Source: Circinella minor
Taxonomy: Eukaryota; Mucoromycota; Mucoromycetes; Mucorales; Lichtheimiaceae
DNA length: 13,319 bases
Assembly (NCBI GenBank): GCA_016758965.1
Contig: JAEPRB010000568.1
Coordinates: 1-13,319 of the forward strand
Direction of reading: 5' to 3'
Under the pieces are notes generated by a model. The model had not been told where the DNA came from. It searched no databases and saw only the letters and a list, made by a program, of their open reading frames with translations. Made by a program: the position numbers and the translations under genes. Shown here piece by piece: positions 1-7,998 of the stretch; positions within the stretch are counted from its first letter, which is position 1; every line of letters starts with the position of its first letter.

Positions 1-505
1 CAAATCATGGTCCAAATAGGGAAGTACACGAAATGTCAGCAAAGCATAATTAAAATACGCTGTACTTTAATAATTAAAATGACAAATAATTATCTTTATG
101 AATAATATGTGTTGGATACAACATTGAACGAAGAAATGTGAAAGATGGAGCGAGATCAACTGCAGGTTTAGACAGTAAGATAGGAGGTGCTGCTTTCTTG
201 ATGCGAGATAAAAATTGTTGAAGTTCTTTTGATTTTGGTAGTGTTGACAAATCGATGTGAAAAGCAGTGACTGCCCAGCGAAATAAGTTGATCGTGCCCG
301 GAGCAAAACCAGAATCAGAGGCGAGTTGTAGAAATTCGATGAGTTGAACCGTATAGTAGTGATTCAAGTCAATAGCGAAATGGTGACCTCAATGGATAAA
401 GAGGTATTGACCGCGACGATATGATTTGCCTTGAGAGCCTTGGACCCCATCATGAATATACCTATCGAGTACCAAAGGGGAAAAACCTAGCAATTGATAC
501 CGCCA
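1..505 (-). pseudogene. DIRS-type tyrosine recombinase, N-terminal part, broken and cut by window edge
   Basis: This is the start of the tyrosine recombinase (integrase) of a DIRS-like retrotransposon, the enzyme that inserts the circular DNA copy. On the minus strand the frame reads motifs such as HDGVQGSQGKSYRRGQ, APGTINLFR, KKAAPP and SKPAVDLAPSFTFL, which resemble the N-terminal SAM-like domain of fungal DIRS recombinases. A TGA at 389-391 interrupts the frame just after QYLFIH, and both sides are in the same frame, so it is a simple nonsense change. Near 500 the similarity moves from the frame of the preceding RNase H region to this one, which suggests an indel or the natural ORF overlap seen in DIRS elements. 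The catalytic R-H-R-Y part would lie beyond position 1 and is not visible. The identification rests on motif recognition plus the order of the neighbouring domains. Confidence 0.72.
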
Positions 506-639
506 CCACAGGGTCACCACACAGAGATTTTCTAGCTCAGATTTGTCCATGGCCAACGTGTGGAGGGAGAAGTTGTTTGAGTGTGAAGTTGTGGTGACAA
601 GATGATTGGATGAGCTATGGCTAGGGAGGTCAGAAGAGG

Positions 640-1515
640 AAACCAAATCTCACTCGGCCAGTATAGTACTACTACAGTCGCTGTGATCTACTCTTGTTGA
701 ATCTTCTGTAACGTTTGAAGGATTAGATTCCAGGGTGAATAAGCATAAGGGTTCTTGAAGGGTTTCTATAAGAGACTGAAGGCGTTTATTGCCCAAGCTT
801 GGGGGTCCATTTTTCAAGAGATGTATTATGGAAGAAGATGGTTGGTCTGATCTACAAATAGATCTACATCGTGAGTCCCCCAACGTGCTTGAATATGATG
901 TTGGAATGTATTTGGTAGAAGTTGCCAATGGTTCTTTGTGTGGAAATGGCAAGAGGCATAGTCAGCCTGAATGTTGTTTATCCCCACTATATGTTGTGCT
1001 TGTATGCGAAGGTGGCGGCGGCTCAAACATTGTTCCCAGATGATTGTCGCTAAGGAATTCAACAAAGGAGAACGAGTACCACCGTGTTTGCTGATATAAC
1101 TTTTTGTTGTCATGTTGTCCATCCTGGTGAGGATGTTGGTGTTCTGGAGATGTGAAAAACATTGAAGTATCAAATGAATTGCCTTGAGTTCCCTCTAGTT
1201 GATTGACATGTCTCTTTCTTGTTGCGTCCAATGGCCTTGAACCATTTGATTCTGATAAATGCCTCCCCGACCGTGATCACTTGTATCCACATACATTGTG
1301 TGCTGGGGTGGGATTGGAAGGAGAGACCGACCATTCTATTTCTTCAAGTTGGTTAGCCACCATATCAATTTGTCCTAGCAATCTTGGGGTAAGGGAAGAG
1401 GTTGATCCCAGCCTTGATCATTCTTGACATTATTCTGGATCTTGAATTGTAGTAATGATCGAGTGTACAATTGGATAGGGAAGAGAGCAATGGTCGCTGC
1501 CTTGATACTTGATAC
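640..1515 (-). pseudogene. DIRS-type RNase H and post-RNase H conserved domain, decayed
   Basis: This is the RNase H part of the DIRS polyprotein, which removes the RNA template during reverse transcription. The frame shows YVDTSDHG (first catalytic Asp, about 1270-1296), RELKAI (Glu, about 1180-1194), a changed TDN motif that now reads RMDNMTTKSYI, and a C-terminal IQADYAS Asp. After it come HDVDLF, DPQAWAINAFS, an aromatic-Pro segment YAYSPWNLI and YWPS. This is the conserved C-terminal segment of DIRS pol, often called the methyltransferase-like domain. In-frame stops lie at 1375-1377, 1195-1197, 826-828, 814-816, 766-768 and 688-690. The frame differs from that of the upstream RT because of a 7-bp duplication at 1502-1515. 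No product could be made from this copy. Confidence 0.8.
1502..1515. repeat. 7-bp tandem duplication that breaks the DIRS pol frame
   Basis: TTGATAC occurs twice in direct succession (1502-1508 and 1509-1515). On the minus strand the RT frame is coding-like up to LTMGIK. Immediately after the second copy the coding-like frame moves by one and reads KAATIALFPIQLYTRSLL. Removing one copy would put the two halves in the same frame, so this duplication is the simplest cause of the frame change between RT and RNase H. Confidence 0.8.
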
Positions 1516-2389
1516 CCATTGTCAAGCTGTGAACTTGATGAGGAGTGTGAACCAGAAGGTGAAGGAGCAAGTGGATGGATCGCCGAAGATCTCTCAGCTT
1601 GGCACCAGGAAGCTGGGCTGTTATTGTAATCGTGTTTAGTTGATAACTAAGATGGTTGATTTGCTGTTATGGTTGAAGATCCGACTTTTTTATATTGACC
1701 AGTCACCCTAGTTCTTAGAGTTTGCTGATGATTAGTGTTGTGTGATATACTGTTTGGTATTGTGACTTCCCTATAATCAACCAATCATCTAGATAAGCCA
1801 TAACCTGTATCCCTTGATTGCATGCCCATTTCAAAATTGGTTGGCATAGTTTGGTGAACAGCCAAGGGACTTGGGAAAGACTGAAAGGAGTGGTGCGAAA
1901 CTGGTAGGTTTGACCTTCCCATATAAAACGAAGATAACTGCGGGATTGGTGGTGAACAATGATATGGAGAAAAGCATCTGCGAGATCTATCGAGGTAAGA
2001 GAATCGTTTGATTGAATCATCTTGATAACTTGTTGAAGCATTTCCATCTTGAACCTGGGGGCATCATATAGGTATTGATTTAATGTTTTTAGGTTGAAAA
2101 CGGGGCAAAACCCACTATTGCGTTTAGGAATAACAAACATCGTGCTACTGAAATCTGGTCCTGATGTTACTGGTTTGATTGCCTTTTTGTTTAAGAGATC
2201 CTTGATCTCCTGTTGAAGAAGATATTTTTGTTCCGCTATTTGAGCTATTGTAGGGTGGTGGTAAGAGGTGATCGGAGGTTGGCAGAGGAACTGGACGTGA
2301 AAACCGTTTTTGATAATTGAGAGAACCCAACGATTGGTGGTTAGGTCTACCCAAGCTCTCCAATGGCGTTAGAGACGACCCCCTACTGG
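1516..2389 (-). pseudogene. DIRS-type reverse transcriptase, decayed
   Basis: This is the reverse transcriptase of the same DIRS-like element. On the minus strand it opens with VGGRL and WVDLTTNRWVLSIIKNGF, continues through AIKPVTSGPDFSSTMFVIPK, FNLKTLNQYL, SIDLADAFLHI (catalytic Asp motif A) and RFIWEGQTYQFRTTPF, and reaches the active-site box YLDDWLIIG near 1780. The thumb region LPGAKLRDLRRS follows near 1570-1615. The longest uninterrupted piece is 1715-2140. In-frame stops lie at 2369-2371, 1715-1717, 1703-1705 and 1667-1669. It keeps the same frame as the Gag region upstream, so Gag and RT may once have been one polyprotein. The box order and the YLDDWL context fit DIRS RTs better than Ty3 or LINE RTs. 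Confidence 0.88.
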
Positions 2390-3317
2390 CGGTTGTTTCT
2401 GTAGGTATTGTTGATGTTGGATTGGTTGGTGGAGCATGTTCTGCTGACATCATTGTTGTTGTTGGTGTTGTGTGATTGGTGTTGTCGGAAAGGATTGTTG
2501 GAATGTTGAGTGCAGGTGAAACTTGTGTCAGGATGTCTGCCATCGCCTGACAGGCTGGATCGAAAAAATGAGGACGTTGCTGAAGAGGAAGAGGGATGTC
2601 GATTCTCGATTGGAATGTCTGAAACGGTTCCCTGAAGAAAAACGAGCTTCTCTTAAACTTTTTTGTAATGCTGTATGGTTGGAAACAGTGTCCTTAAAAA
2701 CATCAGATGTTATAGTGTATTCTCGATCCAAGGTGGTGGAACATATGGTGGGATTGACTGCACGGAGAGCCAGTTGATTATGGGCCTGGTTTATTGTGCC
2801 TTCAGTATGTAGAATAAGAGTGCGAACATCGTTAATCGTGGCAAAGATACGGTCTATCTGGTCTGTAGGTAAGATAGGGAGTAACATATAACCAAGGACG
2901 TCAAGAGGACATAAAACAGCAGATAGAGTATATTGGAAATTACGTAAAGTGTTGTCTTCCATTGCCTGTCATTTGGAAAACAGTCTTGCAGCTTCTGGTA
3001 CTGGTGATGGAGCTTTATATGTAAAGCCATGGATTGGTGGATATCGTTCAATGAGTTGCATGCGCTCCTCGGCAGCAAGTGTGCTTGTAAAGGTAGATTG
3101 TTCAACAGTAGGCATCAAATGTGTCAGAGTGGCAGAAGGGGCCCAGTCAAAAGAGGGACGTACAGGTAAGTCATGGGGTACCTGTGGAACAGGGGACATA
3201 GCAACCGGGTCTGTGTGAGCTTGGTACAGTTCCTCAATAAGCTGTTGTTGTTTGTCGTGTCACTTGTTCCACAAGTTGTTGTACTTGATTAATATCAGGA
3301 GGAGCTTGTTCTGTCAT
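2390..3317 (-). pseudogene. DIRS-type Gag-like ORF, decayed
   Basis: This is the Gag-like first reading frame of the DIRS element, expected to form the nucleoprotein particle. I chose the ATG at 3315-3317 as the start, reading MTEQAPPDINQVQQLVEQV. A frameshift near 3250 then moves to the frame reading QQQLIEELYQAHTDPVAMSP. Typical DIRS Gag pieces follow: FDWAPS with an acidic and hydrophobic stretch, LAAEERMQLIERYPP, and a long helical part with ALRAVNP. The C-terminal part is rich in Gln and His and runs into QKQPPVGGRL at the start of the RT. In-frame stops lie at 2969-2971, 2528-2530 and 2450-2452. No zinc knuckle is visible. The call depends largely on its position upstream of the RT, since Gag proteins are poorly conserved. 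Confidence 0.65.
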
Positions 3318-3545
3318 AGATAATTTCAGTGAAAGCAGTTATGACCGGCGTAGCGAAAGAAAAATGATCAAGGTTCAAGGATAGAATACACATTAGATTT
3401 ATAGAAAAAAAAATTATATATATTTATTTCATTTGTTATGTTTCAGTAATAAAAGAGAGAATTATGATCACAGCACTCCATCAGTTCAGGTTTGGTAAGT
3501 CCGATGGACCACCTCAATTGTCTGGAACTTAGTGATAGACAATAG
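3318..3545 (-). other. Probable DIRS leader / terminal repeat region (boundary unknown)
   Basis: This stretch lies just upstream of the Gag start on the minus strand. It is less AT-biased than the DNA beyond about 3545 (for example GGTGGTCCATCGGACTTACC on the minus strand, around 3500-3515), as expected for the 5' leader and terminal repeat of a retroelement. The other end of the element lies outside the window, so I could not match the inverted terminal repeats or the internal complementary region that define DIRS ends. The outer limit is an estimate. Confidence 0.35.
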
Positions 3546-4409
3546 GAATATGAGCAGTATAAACACTATACACCACATATATTAATATTGCTATAAAAGT
3601 ACATAATAAATTATAACTCGTAAGTAGTTAATATCTTTTTTTTTTTTATTTCCCAAAAAATAAAATTTAAAGATTACATATGCCCTAACATTGCATTGAC
3701 AAAATAAGTATTTGTTTCTCCTTACATGATGTATTCTTCTGTTCTTATCTTGAATAATAGGTTGCGCTCCTTTTTATGTCTGTATATTATTATGTTCATA
3801 ATAAAAAATAGTTTAATATTTTTTTTTTTTGCGATGCTGTTGAATTATAAATATGTTTTCTCCCTTTTTTAAAAAAAGTGATAAATAATATGAAAGTAAG
3901 AAATGATAGATAAGTAAATATGTATATATTTATTATGTAGGGGATCAAAATATATATTACCTCCTCGAATAAGAAACATATATACTTTTTTAACTGTAAA
4001 TTATATAAACTGAATATCCTTCAAAAAGATTGAATTAATACATTTGGTTCTTTTTTTTTTTACTTCTTCCGTTGTTGACCGTATATATATAGTGTTGTCA
4101 GAATTATTTAATTCATGTGACACATAAAAAAGGTTTTTACGTATCAAAATTCAAATCAAAATATTACTAATACATATATATATATATATATATAACTACA
4201 TAATACGTTGATTTTAAACTAAGTTATATACATGGACATTACAAATAACGAATATAAGACTAAATAGCTAATACAGTGAAAACAAATATACAATTGGAAT
4301 AATAGGAAAAATCAATTGTTAAAGACCATAAAGTGAAATAATAATTAAACTAGCCGGCTTAGAATCTTTTTTTTTTCAGCTAATTCCCTCTCCTCTCTTA
4401 TTTTTATAG
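3546..4409. other. AT-rich intergenic DNA with microsatellite
   Basis: I see no coding sequence, RNA gene or clear transposon end here. The stretch is very AT-rich with many T and A runs of 8-11 bases. A (TA)n microsatellite runs from about 4174 to 4194. A pyrimidine-rich tract ending in TTTTTATAG at 4401-4409 could be the splice acceptor of the possible exon that follows. Confidence 0.5.
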
Positions 4410-4696
4410 ATATGTATATGTAATATTTTTTTCACAATTTACCGCAAGGAAGCGACCATATACCCAGAGGTTCCGATCAATCCAGTCTTTCATTTAATAA
4501 ATACAAAAGTTTCAATCTACATGGATGAATGGATTACTTTTTCGCCTCAATACAAAGATCAGGTGAGATTTTTATTAGTAAGTTAATATTAAAAAGTCTA
4601 CAGATTTTTTTTTCATTTGATCCACGAGCATACAACCAGTACATATTTAGGAAAGGACAAGATATTAGAAAAAGTGTGCTAATACGGGTGGCATAG
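4410..4696 (+). pseudogene. Possible exon pair, perhaps the N-terminal part of the MID1 relic
   Basis: An open stretch of 51 codons (4410-4562) contains EATIYPEVPINPVFHL and VSIYMDEWITFSPQYKDQ, and ends at CAG followed by GTGAGA, a good splice donor. A CTACAG acceptor at 4598-4603 allows the frame to continue as a second exon (4604-4696) reading SFDPRAYNQYIFRKGQD and SVLIRVA before TAG. The implied intron is only 41 bases. The pattern of an aromatic-Trp stretch followed by a beta-rich FFSFDP segment could fit the poorly conserved extracellular N-terminus of MID1, and the exons lie on the same strand about 1.3 kb upstream of the certain MID1 part. That link is inference only; this could be an unrelated gene fragment or chance. 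Confidence 0.3.
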
Positions 4697-4919
4697 GAAA
4701 ATGTAATAGTTGTCAGTTGTTAGCATTATAAGGCTATTAAGCACAAATCTGGTCATCTATAAAATATTCCTGTAGTAAATCAATTGGGTTACCGGACCGA
4801 GTGACCTGTTATTCACCGATTAAATAAATTACGTAGATCTTTAACGCCCCCAATCCTGGTCTTATTTCTTTTTTTTCATCAATTACCCAGGATGTTCGAA
4901 ATGTTTTAGTAATATGCAT

Positions 4920-5209
4920 CAGATGGCCTTGGTGGTATCGCCCAACAAGATGTTCCTCTCACGGGTGTATATTATGACCAACTTTTGGACGTTCGAGTAA
5001 TGCACATCAGATGGCCTTGGTGGTATCGTCCAGCAAGATGTTCCTCTCATGGGTGTGTATTGCGAGTGTTGCGTTTTACCAGATGGCCTTGGTGGTATCG
5101 CCCAACAAGATGTTCCTCTCATGGGTAGCGCGTTTTCTTTTTCTTAACACATTGCGTTTGTCAGATGGCCTTCGTGGTATCGCCCAAGGAGATGTCCCTC
5201 TCATGGGCA
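4920..5209. repeat. Four direct copies of a 48-bp sequence with unequal spacers
   Basis: Copies start at CAGATGGCC and end near TCATGGGTG, at 4920-4967, 5008-5055, 5080-5127 and 5162-5209. Copies 1 to 3 differ at only a few positions and copy 4 is more diverged. Spacers are 40, 24 and 34 bp. The spacers are partly related: GTTCGA and AGTAAT precede both copies 1 and 2, GCGTTT precedes copies 3 and 4, and AGCGC follows copies 3 and 4. The cluster is clearly more GC-rich than its surroundings. Several frames stay open through the cluster on both strands, but this follows from the repetition and does not show a gene. I do not recognise the family; an eroded minisatellite is the simplest reading. 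Confidence 0.85.
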
Positions 5210-5368
5210 GCGCTTTGTATTTTATTTTTATTTTTATTTTTTAATTTAATATATTACCTTTGCAACAATAACAATTACTCGCTTTCAATGCTTTCATTGA
5301 TTAAGGAGGGTATGCAAAACTTTCATATTAACATTACACAACGTCTGGTTTTTTTTTAAAAAATTTAG

Positions 5369-5530
5369 ATGTGTCTTATGTATCAAAGAAAAACCATATG
5401 CTTACAAGTAGCTGTGAACATTGAATTAGTTTCAAGGCAGTTGTGTCCAAAGAAGTTGCGTCAGTTACAAATACAAAGTATACCACGAGAAGGAATGGAA
5501 TCAGATAATGACAGTAATAGAAGCAACTGA
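5369..5530 (+). other. Small 53-codon ORF followed by AATAAA, function unknown
   Basis: An ATG directly after ATTTAG opens 53 codons that look coding-like: hydrophobic and basic at first (RKTICLQVAVNIELV, LCPKKLRQLQ), then acidic and Ser/Asn-rich at the end (GMESDNDSNRSN). AATAAA, a possible polyadenylation signal, follows the stop within about 20 bases. The ATTTAG in front could instead be a splice acceptor, making this a last exon. I do not recognise the protein. It lies between the possible and the certain parts of the MID1 relic but does not resemble the matching part of MID1. It could be chance. Confidence 0.25.
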
Positions 5531-6045
5531 CGGAAAAAAAAAACAAATAAAGATACCTTTTTTTTTAATAATATTATTCACAACACCCCAAGGATCACTT
5601 TTTTCCCAGAGTATATTCAATTTTATTTACAGGTTACGAAAAGTATATATGAAACTAAGATTCTATAACTGTTGGAATTAGTATTTCTGACTACTCCATA
5701 TAATTCCTGTATAGAATGATGACAGTAATCAAATAACATAACTATCTCGTATATTCCCAGAAAAATCATCAACATCAAAAGTTCGACATTTATAGACCAA
5801 TAAATAGGGGCCCTTTTTTATTTTTAAAGCATGTCAATCATGCTTACCACGTTCAAGAAAGCAATAGAAATACATAATAGAGTCAATAAACAGTGGTTGA
5901 TTGGATCGACATGGCAAACCAACACATGGTAAGTCGATGAAAAATATAAACGATACCACCGACTGGGAACTATATTTCTATTTTCATTATCGAACCATAA
6001 TACAATAAATAAACATGATCTACCGCACATCAAAGCAAATAAAAG
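5531..6045. other. Stretch without a supported gene, upstream of the MID1 exons
   Basis: Short plus-strand stretches such as 5830-5930 (KKAIEIHNRVNKQWLIGSTW) and 5940-6010 (NDTTDWELYFYFHY) look coding-like but lie in different frames and are cut by stops. A GTAAGT donor-like site lies at about 5929, but joining it to the acceptor at 6045 gives a stop after four codons. These may be remnants of the central MID1 region. A 94-codon hydrophobic frame on the minus strand (5824-6108) overlaps the real plus-strand MID1 exon and is not supported as a gene. Confidence 0.3.
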
Positions 6046-6959
6046 GAGGAGTACGTGATCAGCAAGCAATGATATCAAATTTAACAGAAGCCACATGTTA
6101 TACTGCATATTATATTGAATCCACCAATGCTATCAGTCCTCCTATTCAAATAAATACCAAGAAAAGTATGGATATATAAACTATATACTAGAACGAGGGT
6201 CTTACATTTGGGAATGAATAGAACTAACACACTTTTTTTTTTCAAAAAAAAAAAAAAATTCACTTATCTTTGATAAGGTGACAATTGTCGACTTGTCTAC
6301 AATTTGGGTTTTTGTGATCAAGTTGCATATAGCGTACCGGCTAATCCTACAGACACAGTCGAATCCATCCAATCTCGATACGACAATCACGCTCAAGAAT
6401 TATTCCAACCTTTTGAAACCGCCATTCTACAATACAATTGTGATTCAACTAAATATTCTCTTGTTCGAAATTGTACAGATTGTTACAATGATTATAAACG
6501 GTGATTATGTTCCGTTTCTATTCCAAGATGTGCGGATTCTATTGAAGATAAAACTGAACCATCCAATGCAGGCCAAGTAGCGTTACGCTATATTGATACA
6601 AATCATTCACGTAGTCCATGGATTGATGAAACTTTATCACCAGGGTGTTTATACTGAAATGCTGCCATGCATCGATCTGTGTTACCAGGTAGTACAAAGT
6701 TGTCTGCCTTTCATGGAATTCGCATGTCCAAAAGGAGACTTGGCGGCATTACAATATGGTTACGCCGTTAGAAGAAGGTCAAGAAGAAGATTATCTAAAT
6801 GATTCTTTAACAATTTATGGTATAAATCATCCAACATGTAACCCTGTCAATTTGGAAGAAGACCGATTGATCATCAGTCAAGCTTCTTCATTACTTATTC
6901 TTCGAAATCACTTTTCGATTATTACTATTTTATTTGTATCCTTCATATCATTTTTGTAA
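6046..6959 (+). pseudogene. MID1: MID1 stretch-activated calcium channel subunit, C-terminal half, pseudogene
   Basis: MID1 is the extracellular regulatory subunit of the fungal plasma-membrane Ca2+ channel that pairs with the pore protein CCH1. The relic shows the family's conserved C-terminal half in order: ISNLTEATCYTAYYIES, INTKK, then (after the intron at 6166-6277) CRLVYNLGFCDQVAYSVP, YDNHAQELFQPF, CTDCYNDYK, LCSVSIPRC, EMLPCIDLCYQVVQSC, MEFACP and HPTCNPVN. The cysteine-rich spacing fits MID1. The tail ends in a hydrophobic run (SIITILFVSFISFL), compatible with a membrane or GPI signal. Damage: TGA at 6502-6504 where the family has Trp before LC; an extra G in the GGG at 6643-6645 shifts the frame; and a second shift lies at about 6760-6770. 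No intron explains these, because conserved residues lie directly beside each break. AATAAATAAA follows the stop at once. A functional copy is presumably elsewhere. Confidence 0.85.
6166..6277 (+). other. MID1: Intron in the MID1 relic
   Basis: The 112-base intron begins GTATGG and ends GATAAG. It is supported because it joins TKK to SDNCRLVYNL in the correct phase (A at 6165 plus GT at 6278-6279 makes Ser), giving a continuous family-like protein across the junction. CTAAC at 6224-6228 fits a fungal branch point. The intron contains T10 and A14 tracts that face each other and could fold back. Confidence 0.75.
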
Positions 6960-6968
6960 ATAAATAAA
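6959..6968 (+). promoter_or_regulatory. Polyadenylation signals of the MID1 relic
   Basis: Two overlapping AATAAA hexamers (6959-6964 and 6963-6968) overlap and directly follow the MID1 stop codon TAA. They would serve as 3' end signals if the locus is still transcribed. Confidence 0.5.
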
Positions 6969-6969
6969 T

Positions 6970-7587
6970 ACGAATTATATTTTTTTTTGTCCACCCAATT
7001 TTATATAATAACAAAATGTTGTTTTTTTTTTGTATCCCTAAAATGGGTTTAATTTGTTAAATCAATTAATTATTTTACAGTAAGCCTTTAATTTTTGTTT
7101 TGTTTTGTTGTTATTGTTATTGTTATTATTGCTCCTTATTTTTTGGTATAGTCTACAATGTAATTTTATACGGATGAATGTTTTATATATAAAATATTAT
7201 CAAAAAAAAAAAAAAAAAAAGAAGAACATGTACAAGAATTTTTGTTTTATAGAATAAAATTTCACAAAATTCAGCCAAGTCATTTACTGTAACAGCATAT
7301 TCAAGAGACCATTTATCACACGCTATGCAGTGAATCTTTTGAAAAAATTCAAAAAATAAATTCCAATTTGTTTTTCAGTTAATACTAATAGTAAAAAGGA
7401 ATTGATAAATGGACATAAAAGTTGATATAACGATTAAATATAAAATACATATAAGGACGGAGAAGATAATTAAAGATAAATAGGTATAAAAAAAACAGTG
7501 ATGATAATAGAAAATGTACTAGTATAAAAATAAAGATAGGTAATAATTGAATAGAGAAAATAATATAAAGGCTGTAAAGCATGACAA
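6970..7587. other. AT-rich intergenic DNA
   Basis: I see no gene or recognisable element between the two convergent relics (MID1 on plus, transposase on minus). There is a 19-base A-run at about 7202-7220 and a TTGTTATTGTTATTG microsatellite-like stretch around 7105-7130. Small AT-rich frames on the minus strand (7385-7582) consist of low-complexity residues only. Confidence 0.5.
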
Positions 7588-7900
7588 TTAATAAAAGTTG
7601 TTAGAGAGCATATACCATAAACTACCGAACTTGTTTATATTGATAATGTTATATTCACTATTTTCACAATCTTGGGTCTGTAAATCGACTACTTCAATCA
7701 AAGTCATTTCGTTTTTTTGACGTTCTATTGTTTCAATACGTAACGGATGTACAGACTGGATTTCCGATTGAGTCTTTTTGAGTATTACAATATAATGATA
7801 GTGAAAATTGTGACCCATAGGCATAAACATTCTGACTTGAATGATCTGGCACTAGATCATATATATTGAAACCAAACTTAATTTGATTTTCCAATGAGTT
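7588..7900 (-). pseudogene. Decayed C-terminal extension of the transposase
   Basis: Downstream of the 470-codon ORF two overlapping frames look like the rest of the same protein. From 7900 one frame reads NQIKFGFNIYDLVPDHSS and NVYAYG. At the GGG on the minus strand (7814-7816) similarity passes to the frame reading GHNFHYHYIVIL, IQSVHPLRIETIERQ, MTLIEVVDLQ and INKFGSLWYML, ending at 7588. The two frames meet exactly at the Tyr-Gly-His codons, so a one-base gain in the G run explains the shift. That this belongs to the transposase C-terminus is inferred from position and coding-like character. Confidence 0.5.
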
Positions 7901-7998
7901 CCTAGTGACTGGATTCCTGGTGGCTGGATAGATCTTTACAATGCGAGCAGGTCATAAACTATGAGAATAATGATCATAAAAAATCCAGTGACCCCTAC
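7901..7998. mobile_element. About 95-bp TA-flanked element with inverted ends (MITE-like candidate)
   Basis: On the plus strand CTAGTGACTGGATT begins at 7902 and AATCCAGTGACCCCTAC ends at 7998, so the ends are imperfect inverted repeats sharing the CTGGATT core. TA lies at each outer side (7903-7904 and 7996-7997), as for Tc1/mariner-like insertions. Its outer boundary coincides with the point where the transposase ORF stops looking family-like (residue 450) and where coding-like sequence resumes (7900). With ends this short and imperfect, a chance arrangement or intron remnant cannot be excluded; GTAGGG at one end and CACTAG at the other would also pass as splice sites. Confidence 0.4.

Noticed and set aside
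1424..1639. Plus-strand frames of 70-90 codons in the region 789-3218
   Set aside because: They lie antisense to the recognisable DIRS domains and have no family-like motifs of their own.
2145..2543. 132-codon Pro/Thr/Ser-rich minus-strand frame between Gag and RT
   Set aside because: The neighbouring frame carries the real signals (QKQPPVGGRL, WVDLTTNRWVL, the RT N-terminus). This frame is a shadow kept open by CAA/ACA-rich repeats.
4920..5209. CRISPR-like array: four near-identical 48-bp repeats with 24-40 bp spacers
   Set aside because: The window is eukaryotic (MID1 with intron, tRNA-Ile AAT, DIRS element). The spacers are partly related to one another and uneven, there are no cas genes, and the repeats diverge inside the cluster.
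5824..6108. 94-codon hydrophobic frame on the minus strand
   Set aside because: It is antisense to the MID1 exon at 6046-6165, which matches a known family in the correct phase. Its hydrophobicity arises from the AT-rich complement.
5830..6165. A gene with exon 5830-5928 spliced at GTAAGT to the exon at 6046
   Set aside because: The phases do not match: joining the two gives a stop after four codons. It could be a decayed MID1 exon but cannot be supported.
7385..7582. 65-codon minus-strand frame downstream of the transposase relic
   Set aside because: It consists of AT-rich low-complexity Phe/Ile/Tyr/Leu codons with no recognisable motif.
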